Notes under the pieces: generated by a model
Told to the model about the DNA's origin: nothing
Databases searched by the model: none
The model's input: the letters and a program-made list of their open reading frames with translations, nothing else
Position numbers and translations under genes: made by a program
DNA from: Streptomyces sp. MMG1533
GTDB lineage: Bacteria > Actinomycetota > Actinomycetes > Streptomycetales > Streptomycetaceae
Direction: 5' to 3'
Length of the DNA stretch: 64,000 nucleotides
Assembly: GCF_001279775.1 (NCBI RefSeq)
Contig: NZ_LGDG01000248.1
Location: 1 to 64,000 of the forward strand
In this document: positions 44,215 through 52,458 of the stretch, one piece after another
How positions within the stretch are numbered: the first letter of the stretch is position 1
How the letters are laid out: every line of letters starts with the position of its first letter

Positions 44215-45231
44215 ATGGCGATCCCCGCCCTGTTCCAGCGCGCGACCGTCATCAAGATCGTCCAGGAGACCGAGGACGCCCGGACCTTTGTGCTCGACCC
44301 TCACGAGGTGCCGTTCTCCTATCTGGCGGGACAGTTCTGCGTCTTCCGGGTCCGGGTGGCCGGACGGGATCTGCTGCGGTCGTACTCGATGTCGAGCGCC
44401 CCCGAGACCGACGCCGAGCTGATGACGACCGTCAAGCGCGTGCCGGGCGGCAAGGTCTCCAACTGGCTGCACGACCACGTGAACGAGGGCGACGAACTCG
44501 AACTGACCCTGCCGAGGGGGCGGTTCTGTCTGCGTCCGGCCGACACGCCGCTGCTCGGCTTCAGCGGCGGCAGCGGGATCACCCCGATCCTCTCGCTCGC
44601 CAAGAGCACGCTGGCGACCACCGACCGGGGCGTCCGGCTGCTGTGCGCCGACCGGGACCGGGCGTCGGCGATCTTCGACGCGGCCCTGACCGAGCTGGCC
44701 GCGCGCCACCCCGGCCGGCTGACGGTCGTGCGGCATCTCGACGCCGAGCGGGGGTTCGTCGACGCGCCGGCCGTCCGGACGTTCGTGGGGTCGGACGGGG
44801 GTGCGGACGCATATGTATGCGGGCCGGAGCCGTTCATGGAGCTCGTGGAGAACGCGCTGCCGGGGCCGGGGCGGGTGTTCAGCGAGCGGTTCGGCGCGGC
44901 GTCGGTACCAGCACCGGTACCGGCACCGGCGGTGCCTGCTGCCCCGTCGCCCGAGGACCAGGGCACCGTCACCATCGTGCTCGGCAGTCAGCGTGTGTCG
45001 GTGCCCAAGCGGCCGAACGAGACGCTCCTGCAGAGCGCCCGCCGGGCCGGTCTCACCCCGCCGTTCTCCTGCGAGGCGGGCAACTGTGCCACCTGCATGG
45101 CCAAGGTGACCGAGGGCGGCGCGACCATGCGCGTGAACGACGCCCTGACGGAGGACGAGGTCGCCGAGGGATACGTCCTCACCTGCCAGGGCGTGCCGGA
45201 CGAGGGGTCAGTGACCGTCCACTACGAGTGA
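44215..45231 (+). CDS. Ferredoxin-NAD(P)H reductase with C-terminal [2Fe-2S] domain (KshB/HmpX type)
   Basis: A 338-residue electron-transfer protein. The FAD domain has RSYSMSS (residues 56-62), the NAD domain FSGGSGITPILSL (116-128) and YVCGPEPFME; after a Pro-Ala linker (231-247) a plant-type ferredoxin domain carries C286, C291, C294 and C324 in FSCEAGNCATCMAKV and VLTCQG. This is the layout of KshB and related reductases that serve Rieske oxygenases, so the 6.7-8.0 kb oxygenase is the likely partner, with P450 support also possible. Start ATG 44215 after GAGGAGG. The stop lies in a 17-bp tandem repeat. Regulated from the operator shared with the ligase. Confidence 0.94.
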   Translation: MAIPALFQRATVIKIVQETEDARTFVLDPHEVPFSYLAGQFCVFRVRVAGRDLLRSYSMSSAPETDAELMTTVKRVPGGKVSNWLHDHVNEGDELELTLPRGRFCLRPADTPLLGFSGGSGITPILSLAKSTLATTDRGVRLLCADRDRASAIFDAALTELAARHPGRLTVVRHLDAERGFVDAPAVRTFVGSDGGADAYVCGPEPFMELVENALPGPGRVFSERFGAASVPAPVPAPAVPAAPSPEDQGTVTIVLGSQRVSVPKRPNETLLQSARRAGLTPPFSCEAGNCATCMAKVTEGGATMRVNDALTEDEVAEGYVLTCQGVPDEGSVTVHYE

Positions 45232-45261
45232 TCGTCCACTACGGGTGACCGTCCACTGCGA
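45211..45261. repeat. 17-bp tandem repeat of a gene end, three copies
   Basis: GTGACCGTCCACTACGA (45211), GTGATCGTCCACTACGG (45228) and GTGACCGTCCACTGCGA (45245), with a fourth start at 45262. The first encodes the last residues of the reductase (Val-Thr-Val-His-Tyr-Glu); the second contains its TGA. The 17-bp length places successive TGAs at 45229, 45246 and 45263, in all three frames. Confidence 0.92.
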
Positions 45262-45285
45262 GTGACCGTGTTACCCGGCCTCGTG

Positions 45286-46332
45286 CTACCTGGCCCCGTG
45301 CTCCCCCAGCCGGGGCGGCGGCCGGTGCTCGGGCTCGTATCCGGCGATCCGGATCGGGCTGCCAACCAGCCGGTGGTCACCGGCCCGCACGATCATCTCC
45401 GGGGCTGCCGCCAGGGCTTCCGGCAGCGTCCGCACGGCGGCCGCCGGGACGCCGAGCGGCCTCAGCCGCGCCTCCCAGCCCCGGGCCGTATCCGCGGCGA
45501 GCGCTCGCGTGACGACGGCGAGGACCTCGTCGCGGCGCGCCGCCCGTTCGGCCATCGTCAAAAAGCCGTGGATCCCGGCCTCGGCGGCGAAGGTCTTCCA
45601 GAAGCCGTCGTGCGTGACGAACAGTGCCAAGTGCCCCTCGGCCGTGGGGAAGAGCTGGGCGGGCACGTAGTAGGAGTGCGCCCCATGGGGCAGGCGGCGC
45701 GGCTCGACCCCGTCGTTGAGGTAGGCCGCCGCCCGGTAGTTGAGCTGGGCCAGCATCACGTCGCGCAGCGCCACCTCGACCTGGCCGCCGCGCCCCGACA
45801 CGATCTGGGCCAGCAGGCCGAGCGCTGCGGTCAGCGCGGCGGAGTTGTCGGCCGAGGAGTACCCGGGCAGGGTCGGCGGGCCGTCGGGGTCGCCGGTGAG
45901 CGCGGCGACGCCGGTGGCCGCCTGGATGACGTAGTCGAAGGCCGGATCGTCGCCCGCCGCCAGGCCGTAGCCCGTGACGGCCACGCAGACGATCCGTTCG
46001 TTCCACCGGCGCAGCGCGTCGTACGTCAGCCCGAGCCGCCGCGTCACCGACGGCTTGAGGTTCACCAGCAACGCGTGCGCCCCGGCGACCAGTTCACCGA
46101 GCCGCTCCTGCCCCTCCTCGGTGGTGAGGTCGAGGCAGAGGCTGCGCTTGTTGCGGTTGAGGCTGGCGAAGTAGGCGTCGCCGACCTGGCGCGACAGATC
46201 CCCGCCGGGCGGTTCGACCTTGGTGACCTCGGCGCCCAGGTCGGCGAGGAGCATCGTGGCGAACGGACCCGCGAGGATGTGCCCGACCTCCAGGACGCGG
46301 ATGCCCGCGAGCGGCCCGGGCGTGGTGGTCAC
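45286..46332 (-). CDS. Family III CoA-transferase (CaiB/BaiF type)
   Basis: A 348-residue CoA-transferase with IRVLEVGHILAGPFATMLLA, LGAEVTKVEPPGGD, LNRNKRSLCLDLTTEEG and the catalytic Asp in PAFDYVIQAATGVAALTG (D133). GTG 46332 overlaps the stop of the F420-type oxidoreductase gene by four bases. With the oxidoreductase and B12 mutase it forms the 45.3-49.3 kb operon, suggesting that this transferase loads or unloads CoA on the mutase substrate or product. Shorter than the copy at 17 kb and with normal domain order. Confidence 0.92.
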   Translation of the reverse strand: MTTTPGPLAGIRVLEVGHILAGPFATMLLADLGAEVTKVEPPGGDLSRQVGDAYFASLNRNKRSLCLDLTTEEGQERLGELVAGAHALLVNLKPSVTRRLGLTYDALRRWNERIVCVAVTGYGLAAGDDPAFDYVIQAATGVAALTGDPDGPPTLPGYSSADNSAALTAALGLLAQIVSGRGGQVEVALRDVMLAQLNYRAAAYLNDGVEPRRLPHGAHSYYVPAQLFPTAEGHLALFVTHDGFWKTFAAEAGIHGFLTMAERAARRDEVLAVVTRALAADTARGWEARLRPLGVPAAAVRTLPEALAAAPEMIVRAGDHRLVGSPIRIAGYEPEHRPPPRLGEHGAR

Positions 46333-47285
46333 CGGAACTCCGCCGCGAGTCCCGCGATCATCTCCCTGGTACGGCGCTTGGAGGCGACCAGTTCGTCCCG
46401 TCCCTCGCCGATGGGCAGCAGCCGTACGGAGAGATCGGTGACCCCCGCGTCCGCGAACCGCTTGAACCGGGCCGCGATGGCCGCCTCGTCGCCCGCCGCG
46501 CACAGGTCGCCGACGTCCTCGGCGTCGCCGTAATCGAGGAGCCGCTGGTAGTTCGGGGACACCTCGGCCTCCCCGAGGATCCGGTTCGCGCGCTCGCGTG
46601 CCGCCTCGGCCTCCGAGGGGCGGCACAGGCAGACGGGAATGCCCGCGACGATCCGCGGTGCCGGTCGGCCCGCCGCCTCGGCCGCCTTGGTGATGCGGGG
46701 GACGACGTGGTCGGCGACGGCCCGTTCGTCGGCCATCCACAGCACGGTCCCGTCGGCCCGCTCCCCCGCGAGCGCCAGCATGACCGGGCCGAGGGCGGCG
46801 AGCAGGATCGGCAGCGGGGCGACGGGGGCCAGGTCGAGGGGGTTGTGCACGGTGTAGGTGCGGTTCTCGACGTCGATGGGTCCGGGGCCGCTTCGGGCCG
46901 CGTCCAGGACGTCGAGGTAGTCACGGGTGAGGCCGGCCGGACGCTCGTACGGAAGCCCGAGCATGTCCTGGACGATCCAGTGGTGCGAGGGGCCCAGTCC
47001 CAGCGCAAGCCGGCCGCCGGTGACAGCCTGCGTGGACAGCGCCTGGCGGGCGAGCGCGATCGGGTGCTGTGCCTGGAGGGGCACGACGGCGGTGCCCAGC
47101 TCGATCCGGGTGGTCCTGGCTCCCATCAGCGCGACGGCGGTCAACGCGTCGAAGTCCGTGGGGATCTGGGGCACCCAGGCGGTGTCCATCCCGGCGGCCT
47201 CGGCCCACTCCACGTCGGCGATCATCCGCTCGGCCTTCCGGGCGGAGTCCCCCCGCTCGGGCCCGATCATCACTCCGATCCGCAC
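46329..47285 (-). CDS. LLM-class oxidoreductase, probably F420-dependent
   Basis: A 318-residue luciferase-like TIM-barrel protein with MRIGVMIGPERGDSARKAER, ADVEWAEAAGMDTAWVPQIP, RIELGTAVVPLQAQHPIALA and RLALGLGPSHHW. This pattern is typical of F420-dependent oxidoreductases of actinomycetes rather than FMN-dependent bacterial luciferases. It could oxidise an alcohol or reduce an enone in the pathway. Start is GTG 47285 after GGAGGG. It sits between the small mutase subunit (14 bp) and the CoA-transferase (overlap). Confidence 0.88.
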   Translation of the reverse strand: MRIGVMIGPERGDSARKAERMIADVEWAEAAGMDTAWVPQIPTDFDALTAVALMGARTTRIELGTAVVPLQAQHPIALARQALSTQAVTGGRLALGLGPSHHWIVQDMLGLPYERPAGLTRDYLDVLDAARSGPGPIDVENRTYTVHNPLDLAPVAPLPILLAALGPVMLALAGERADGTVLWMADERAVADHVVPRITKAAEAAGRPAPRIVAGIPVCLCRPSEAEAARERANRILGEAEVSPNYQRLLDYGDAEDVGDLCAAGDEAAIAARFKRFADAGVTDLSVRLLPIGEGRDELVASKRRTREMIAGLAAEFR

Positions 47286-47299
47286 GATCCCTCCAAAGG

Positions 47300-47689
47300 T
47301 CAGGGTGAGGTGAGGGCGCGGACGTCCGCCACCACGACGTCAAGGGGTGTTCCGGTGGGGAACACGGCGGCGGCGCCCGCGGCCTTCAGCCGGGGCACGT
47401 CGGCCGGAGGGATGGTCCCGCCGACGACGACCGTGATGTCACCCGCGTCGGCGGCCTTGAGCCCTTCGACGGTGCGCGTCGTCAGCGCCAGATGGGCCCC
47501 GGACAGCATGCTCAGCCCGACCATCGCCACGTCCTCCTGGACGGCGGCGGCCACGATGTCCTCGACCCGCTGCCGGATGCCGGTGAAGACGACCTCGAAG
47601 CCCGCGTCGCGCAGCGCCCGCGCCACGATCTTGGCGCCCCGGTCGTGGCCGTCGAGACCGGGCTTGGCGATCAGGATCCGGGTTCCCAT
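47300..47689 (-). CDS. B12-binding small subunit of an acyl-CoA mutase
   Basis: A 129-residue cobalamin-binding protein. The motif DGHDRGAK supplies the axial histidine (DxHxxG), and GLSMLSGAHL and VVVGGTIP complete the SxL and GG parts of the B12-binding fold. It is a stand-alone version of the C-terminal domain of methylmalonyl-CoA mutase. Its ATG overlaps the stop of the large subunit by one base (TGATG), so the two are made together. Confidence 0.94.
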   Translation of the reverse strand: MGTRILIAKPGLDGHDRGAKIVARALRDAGFEVVFTGIRQRVEDIVAAAVQEDVAMVGLSMLSGAHLALTTRTVEGLKAADAGDITVVVGGTIPPADVPRLKAAGAAAVFPTGTPLDVVVADVRALTSP

Positions 47690-49269
47690 CAGAACACCAC
47701 CGGCTGCCGGAACTCGCCCCAGACCTGTTTGAGGGCGGTGACCATCTCGCCCACCGTGCAGTACGCGTTCGCGCAGTCGACCAGCGGGCCCATGAGGTTC
47801 TCGTCGCCCTCCGCCGCGCGGGACAGGTCGGCGAGGCGGGTGCGCACGGCGGCCGGATCGCGTTCGGCCTTCACCCGCGCCAGCCGCTGCAGCTGCACCT
47901 CGCGTCCCTTGGCGTCGAGTTCGTACGTGGCGACGTCCGGTGCCGGCTCGTCCTCGTCGACGAAGCGGTTGACGCCGATGACCGGCCGGGTACCCGCCTC
48001 CACCTCCTGGTGGATCCGGTAGGCCTCGTCGGCGATGAGCCCCTGCAGATAGCCGTCCTCGATCGCCCGGACCATTCCCCCGTGCCGGTCCAGGTCGTCC
48101 ATGATCCGGGCGATGCGTTCCTCGGTGGCGTCGGTGAGCGCCTCGACGAAGTACGAGCCGCCGAGCGGGTCGGCCACGCGGGCCACGCCGGTCTCGTGGG
48201 CGAGGATCTGCTGGGTGCGCAGGGCGAGGGTCGCCGACTCCTCGCTGGGCAGGGCGAACGGTTCGTCCCAGGCGGCCGTGAACATCGACTGCACGCCGCC
48301 GAGTACGGAGGCCATCGCCTCGTAGGCGACCCGGACGGTGTTGTTGCGGGCCTGCGGGGCATAGAGGGAGGCGCCGCCCGCGACACACCCGAAGCGGAAC
48401 ATCGCGGCCTTGTCGGAGCTCGCACCGTACCGCTCGCGGACGATCGTCGCCCAACGCCTGCGTCCTGCACGGTACTTGGCGATCTCCTCGAAGAAGTCGC
48501 CGTGCGTGTAGAAGAAGAAGGAGACCTGCGGAGCGAACCGATCGATGGTCATACGGCCGCGTTCGAGCACGGTGTCGCAGTAGGTGACGCCGTCGGCAAG
48601 TGTGAACGCCATCTCCTGCACGGCGTTGGCGCCCGCGTCCCGGAAGTGCGCGCCGGCCACCGAGATCGCGTTGAACTTCGTCACCTCGGCCGCGCAGAAC
48701 TCGATGGTGTCGGCGATCAGCCGCAGGGACGGTTCCGGCGGCCAGATCCAGGTGCCGCGGGAGGCGTACTCCTTGAGAATGTCGTTCTGAATGGTCCCCG
48801 TGAGCTTCGCCCGGGGTACTCCCCTGCGTTCGGCGGCGGCCACGTAGAAGGCCAGCAGGATCGCCGCCGTCCCGTTGATGGTGAAGCTGGTGCTGATCCG
48901 GTCCAGGGGGATGCCCTCGAACAGGACCTCCGCGTCGGCGAGGGTGTCGACGGCGACCCCGACCCGGCCGACCTCCTCGCGCACCTCCGGGTCGTCCGAG
49001 TCGTAGCCGCACTGCGTGGGCAGGTCGAGGGCCACCGAGAGCCCGGTGCCGCCCTGCTCCAGCAGATACCGGTAGCGGCGGTTCGACTCCTCCGCGGTGC
49101 CGAACCCCGAGTACTGCCTGAGCGTCCACAGCCGGCCCCGGTAGCCGGAGGCGTAGTTGCCGCGGGTGAACGGGAACGCGCCCGGGTCGGGCGGCTCGGC
49201 AACCCGGTCCGCCGGTCCGTAGACCGGCTTGAGCGGGATGCCGGACGAGGTCTGGGCGAAGTCATCCAT
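47689..49269 (-). CDS. Acyl-CoA mutase large subunit (methylmalonyl-CoA mutase family)
   Basis: A 526-residue substrate-binding subunit without the B12 domain. The N terminus has RLWTLRQYSGFGTAEESNRR, LDLPTQCGYDSDDPEV and GTIQNDILKEYASRGTWIWP; the catalytic His is in AISVAGAHFRDAGAN. The specificity positions read Tyr (Y53, RQY) and Arg (R171, ASRG), matching the Tyr and Arg that bind the free carboxylate in methylmalonyl-CoA mutase, and unlike the Phe/Gln of isobutyryl-CoA or Ile/Gln of 2-hydroxyisobutyryl-CoA mutase. A dicarboxylyl-CoA such as methylmalonyl-CoA is therefore most likely. No G-protein chaperone gene is adjacent. Operator half-sites precede the start. Confidence 0.92.
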   Translation of the reverse strand: MDDFAQTSSGIPLKPVYGPADRVAEPPDPGAFPFTRGNYASGYRGRLWTLRQYSGFGTAEESNRRYRYLLEQGGTGLSVALDLPTQCGYDSDDPEVREEVGRVGVAVDTLADAEVLFEGIPLDRISTSFTINGTAAILLAFYVAAAERRGVPRAKLTGTIQNDILKEYASRGTWIWPPEPSLRLIADTIEFCAAEVTKFNAISVAGAHFRDAGANAVQEMAFTLADGVTYCDTVLERGRMTIDRFAPQVSFFFYTHGDFFEEIAKYRAGRRRWATIVRERYGASSDKAAMFRFGCVAGGASLYAPQARNNTVRVAYEAMASVLGGVQSMFTAAWDEPFALPSEESATLALRTQQILAHETGVARVADPLGGSYFVEALTDATEERIARIMDDLDRHGGMVRAIEDGYLQGLIADEAYRIHQEVEAGTRPVIGVNRFVDEDEPAPDVATYELDAKGREVQLQRLARVKAERDPAAVRTRLADLSRAAEGDENLMGPLVDCANAYCTVGEMVTALKQVWGEFRQPVVF

Positions 49270-49283
49270 CGCCGGATACGCTA

Positions 49284-49322
49284 CTTGCGAGAAAAGAGAA
49301 TGCCAATACCGCAGCCGAGAAT
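49284..49322. promoter_or_regulatory. Operator half-sites before the mutase operon
   Basis: TTGCGAGA at 49284-49291 matches the outer arm of the 39-kb operator; GAGAAT occurs at 49296-49301 and 49317-49322, without good second halves. Possibly a decayed or weak operator. Confidence 0.35.
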
Positions 49323-49381
49323 CAGCCCGCCACTACACTGCGCAGTTGCGGCTGCTCGATGCGTACGTCGCTCACGAAGGG

Positions 49382-49438
49382 GCTCCTGTGGGGGGAATGC
49401 CGGGCTCCGGATCCCCGGCCGACCCACCCCACAGGAGC
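49382..49438. terminator. Large two-tier hairpin between protease and mutase genes
   Basis: A 12-bp perfect outer stem, GCTCCTGTGGGG (49382-49393) with 49427-49438, encloses an inner stem GCCGGG (49399-49404) with 49414-49419. It separates the minus-strand protease from the mutase operon and probably insulates it. The rest of the 226-bp gap shows only operator half-sites. Confidence 0.75.
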
Positions 49439-49478
49439 GAGGTCGAGCAACTGACTCAAAAACCGGCCAACGGGGCCA

Positions 49479-49496
49479 AGGCCCTTGCAGGGGCCT
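49479..49496 (-). terminator. Hairpin at the protease stop
   Basis: AGGCCC (49479-49484) pairs with GGGCCT (49491-49496) around a 6-base loop, touching the protease stop codon. Possible first terminator upstream of the larger hairpin at 49382. Confidence 0.45.
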
Positions 49497-50368
49497 CAGA
49501 AGCCGTAGCGGCTCTTCACATGGCGCCAGAAGTCACGGAACATCCACTTGTCGAACTCCGTGATCTGGACGGCACTGCCCGCGTTCATCAGGAAGCAGCA
49601 CTGGCCGGTCGGCGTCCAGTCGTAGAAGTCGTCGAGGCCGAAGGTGTGGCCGACTTCGTGCAGGTAGATGTGGATGTTCTCCTGGTCCAGCGCGCCGGTG
49701 AAGTACTCCTGGCCGACCCGCTGGCCCCAGTCGCCGCCTGCGCCGCCCTGGAATCCCTTGGTCAGCCACAGCGACTGGTCGTAGTGGCGGGACGCGCCGC
49801 CCGGGCACTTGGAGTAGTTGCCGTCCTGGTGGAAGAAGCGGCCGCAGTCCGGCGCGCACTGCGGGGCGCCGCCGCCGTCGAGGTTTCCGGCGTAGATGTG
49901 GACGGAGTTGTCGGTCCACTGCAGGGTCGACCGGTCCTTCACCGCCCAGCCGACGATGTTGACGGGGACGGTGGTGTACGGCCAGGCGTTGTGCCCCGTG
50001 CCGCCCTCGACCATCGCCGCGGTCCACTTGCCGAACTGCTTCTTCAGCGCGGTGTGGATGCGGTCGCGCAGGGCGGCGGTGACGGGGGCGTCGGACTCCC
50101 AGCGGACGCAGTAGTTGATGCTGCCCTTGTTGGCCATGACCTGGTCCCAGCCGTAGTTCCGGAAACCGTAGAGGTCCGGATAGGTCGACTCGACGTGGTT
50201 CCAGACCTCGTTGAGCGGCTGGACCAGGTTGGCGGGCGGGTTCCAGTCGTCGGCTGCCTGCGCCGAGGTCGCCGCGGCCTGTGCCGGGCTCGTCGTCAGG
50301 CCCGGTGCGGCGAACAGCGCGGCCAGGGCCGCGAGGACGGCGACCAGACGCGCAATGCGGGTGCGCAT
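49496..50368 (-). CDS. Secreted zinc metalloprotease (metzincin-like)
   Basis: A 290-residue secreted protein. The signal peptide is MRTRIARLVAVLAALAALFA with a likely cut after PAQA near residue 31. The zinc site is LHEVGHTFGLDD (H237, E238, H241, then D246-D247), and a Met-turn-like CCFLMN follows at 257-262, so it fits a metzincin-type peptidase. Several cysteine pairs (CAPDC, CC) suggest disulphides. Start ATG 50368. It has no link to acyl-CoA metabolism and, with the next gene, looks like a separate secreted module within the island. Closest family not named with confidence. Confidence 0.85.
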   Translation of the reverse strand: MRTRIARLVAVLAALAALFAAPGLTTSPAQAAATSAQAADDWNPPANLVQPLNEVWNHVESTYPDLYGFRNYGWDQVMANKGSINYCVRWESDAPVTAALRDRIHTALKKQFGKWTAAMVEGGTGHNAWPYTTVPVNIVGWAVKDRSTLQWTDNSVHIYAGNLDGGGAPQCAPDCGRFFHQDGNYSKCPGGASRHYDQSLWLTKGFQGGAGGDWGQRVGQEYFTGALDQENIHIYLHEVGHTFGLDDFYDWTPTGQCCFLMNAGSAVQITEFDKWMFRDFWRHVKSRYGF

Positions 50369-50450
50369 GGTGAACTCCCTTGGTGGGGTACGGGATTTCA
50401 CCCTCAGGTCGCCGCCGACGCACGGCGCGTTGCCGCGTCGTGCCCGCGAC

Positions 50451-51083
50451 TCAGCCGGTCGGCGGTGCCACCGCCGGGAAGTGTGCCGCAAGCAGTGCGG
50501 ACAGCTCGGACACTCCGAACAGCTCGGACACTCCGAACAGCTGGGACACCGCTGACGGCTCGGACACCGCGGACGGCTCAGGCACTGGGGCCGGCTCAGG
50601 CACTGCGGACGGCTCCGGCACTGCGGACGGCTCGGACACCGCGGACGGCTCAGGCACTGCCGACGGCTCGGATACGGCGGACAGCTCGGGCACTGCCGAC
50701 GGCTCGGATACGGCGGACAGCTCGGGCACTCCGCCGCCCAGCACTCCCGTGACCAGGTCGATCACCGGCGTCACCAGTCCTGTGAAGACGCCCGGTACGG
50801 CGCCCCTGTCCAGCGAGGTGAGTGACTCCAGCAGTCCGTCGACCGCCGCCTTGACCGTGGCCGACAGGTCCGAGAGCGGATCGGCAGCCGCGGCCTCCGG
50901 AACGGAGGAGGCCAACCGCTGCTGAACAGCAGCGTGCGCGGTCCGTACGGTGTCTTCGTACGCGGCTGCCTCTGCCGGGTCGAGGCGACGGCCCTCCGTC
51001 ACGGCGATGGACTCCACCGCCTCGACGAGCGGGGCGAACACGTCACCGCGGTCCGCTCTCTCCAGCGCGTCGAGCCGTTCCAC
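50451..51083 (-). CDS. Hypothetical protein with a Ser/Pro/Glu repeat tail
   Basis: A 210-residue protein from GTG 51083. The first 110 residues are acidic and helical (ERLDALERADRGDVFAPLVE, AAAYEDTVRTAHAAVQQRLA) with one hydrophobic stretch, FTGLVTPVIDLVTGVLGGG. Residues about 118-195 are hexapeptide repeats of the SEPSAV/PEPSAV type encoded by 18-bp DNA repeats; the last part reads LFGVSELFGVSELSALLAAH. The frame is open for about 45 codons upstream without an ATG/GTG, reading AQEQRFGKERALLVPVGTAA, so the true start could be an unusual codon further up. Function unknown; a surface or cell-wall-associated role is only a guess. Confidence 0.65.
   Translation of the reverse strand: MERLDALERADRGDVFAPLVEAVESIAVTEGRRLDPAEAAAYEDTVRTAHAAVQQRLASSVPEAAAADPLSDLSATVKAAVDGLLESLTSLDRGAVPGVFTGLVTPVIDLVTGVLGGGVPELSAVSEPSAVPELSAVSEPSAVPEPSAVSEPSAVPEPSAVPEPAPVPEPSAVSEPSAVSQLFGVSELFGVSELSALLAAHFPAVAPPTG
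50508..50732. repeat. 18-bp degenerate tandem repeat within a gene
   Basis: About twelve 18-bp units built on CGGACGGCTCGGACACCG with substitutions at a few positions, in frame, encoding the hexapeptide tail of the preceding protein. The unit keeps frame, so copy number can change without disrupting translation. Confidence 0.88.
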
Positions 51084-51396
51084 GACCGCGTCCGCCGCAG
51101 GCGCGGACCGTGCGACGGCGGCACGGTCCGCGGCCTCTCCGTGGATGTCGCCCGTGGCAGCGGCAGTGCCGACCGGTACGAGCAGCGCACGTTCCTTTCC
51201 AAAACGCTGTTCCTGCGCTCACCGTGAAAAGCGTCCGGACCCACCGCAACCGGTCCCGTGGCCGGCACCCCGTCCCTGTCTGTCTGCGGGGTAAGGCTGA
51301 CCAGCACCTTTCCCAGCCGCGCGCCCGCTGTCGGCACGCGGACACGTTCGCCCGTCAGGGGTGCGCCCGCCTGTGTTGCGGGGGTAGACATGCCAC
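51084..51396. other. 313-bp divergent intergenic region
   Basis: Between the repeat protein and the crotonase gene. Part of it (to about 51220) may code for an N-terminal extension of the repeat protein. The rest should hold the divergent promoters. I see no RNA gene, operator of the GAGAAT type or mobile-element end in it. Confidence 0.5.
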
Positions 51397-52458
51397 GTGG
51401 ACATCGACGAGGGGCTGCTGCTCCGTCCTGACGGGCACCCGGGGAACCCGTTGCGGCACCTGGTTCTCGACGACTGGCACGGCGCCGACCCGAGCCGCGT
51501 CGCGGCCGCCGCCGCCCGCGTGACCGAGTCCTTGTCGCCGACCGTGGGCATCGCCACCCGGCGGCCGCCGGACCGGCTGCGGCCCCTGCTGGAGGCGCTG
51601 ACCCTGACACTGGCCGCACCGCACGTCGAAGCCGACGCAGACGGCAGCGCCGACACCGACACCGACGCCCGGCAGCTGGTGTCCGTGGCGGATCCGCGGA
51701 AGGCGTTCGAGGAGCTGGCCGACATCGTCGAGCGTCACCCCCGGGCGAGCATTGCCCTGGGGCAGTTGCTGCGCCAGACACCGACGCTCGGCACGCTTCA
51801 AGGCCTGGCGGCCGAGGCCGCGGCGTACTCGATGCTGCTCGGTGGGACGGAGTTCGCGGCCTGGCTCGCCGGACGGGGGGCGGCCCGTCCCGCGGAATCG
51901 GACCTGCCGCTGGTGCGCGTACGGCGGGACGGCGGCACGCTGTCGGTCCTGCTGGACCGTCCGGAGCGACGGAACGCGTTCAGCTTCCGGATGCGGGAGG
52001 AGCTGTTCGAGGCGCTGCACATCGCCGCTCTCGACGACACGGTCGACGAGGTCGAACTGACCGGCGCCGGGCCGGTGTTCTGCAGCGGAGGCGACCTGGC
52101 CGAGTTCGGTACGGCGACGGATCTCGTCGCGGCGTACCTGGTGCGGCTGGAGCGGGCGCCGTGGCGGCTGCTCGACCGGATGCGGGAGCGGGTGACGGTC
52201 CGGGTGCACGGGGCGGCGGTGGGCGCCGGCATCGAGATGGCCGCCTTCGCCGGTCGCGTGGTGGCCTCGCCCGACGCGTTCTTCCTCCTGCCCGAGGTGG
52301 CGATGGGCCTGGTGCCCGGCGCCGGCGGGACGGTGAGCGTGCCGCGGCGCATCGGCCGGTGGCGGGCGGCATGGATGATGCTGAGCGGGACCCGCGTCGA
52401 CGCCGCGACCGCCTTGCGGTGGGGGCTGGTGGACGAGGTCGAGGGCCATGACGGGTGA
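51397..52458 (+). CDS. Crotonase-fold protein with a 170-residue N-terminal domain (DpgC-like layout)
   Basis: A 353-residue protein. Residues from about 170 form a crotonase domain: VLLDRPERRNAFSFRMREEL, GPVFCSGGDLAEFG, VHGAAVGAGIEMAAFAGRVV and VAMGLVPGAGGTVSVPRRIG. The first 170 residues are a separate helical region containing IALGQLLRQTPTLGTLQGLA and AAYSMLLGGTEFAAWL. The layout recalls DpgC, where a helical domain precedes a crotonase core that performs cofactor-free oxygenation, although many plain hydratases of this type exist. Start GTG 51397. The end overlaps the amidohydrolase start by 11 bp, so the two are coupled. Confidence 0.85.
   Translation: MDIDEGLLLRPDGHPGNPLRHLVLDDWHGADPSRVAAAAARVTESLSPTVGIATRRPPDRLRPLLEALTLTLAAPHVEADADGSADTDTDARQLVSVADPRKAFEELADIVERHPRASIALGQLLRQTPTLGTLQGLAAEAAAYSMLLGGTEFAAWLAGRGAARPAESDLPLVRVRRDGGTLSVLLDRPERRNAFSFRMREELFEALHIAALDDTVDEVELTGAGPVFCSGGDLAEFGTATDLVAAYLVRLERAPWRLLDRMRERVTVRVHGAAVGAGIEMAAFAGRVVASPDAFFLLPEVAMGLVPGAGGTVSVPRRIGRWRAAWMMLSGTRVDAATALRWGLVDEVEGHDG

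Noticed and set aside
48775..48789. GAGAAT-GTC-GTTCTG, a near match to the operator inside the mutase gene
   Set aside because: It encodes the conserved residues Asn-Asp-Ile-Leu-Lys of the mutase family, lies far from any start codon, and is adequately explained by codons.
50999..51781. Minus-strand frame of 260 residues over the 51-kb gap
   Set aside because: Arg/Pro-rich, overlaps the crotonase gene antisense, and shows no family motif.
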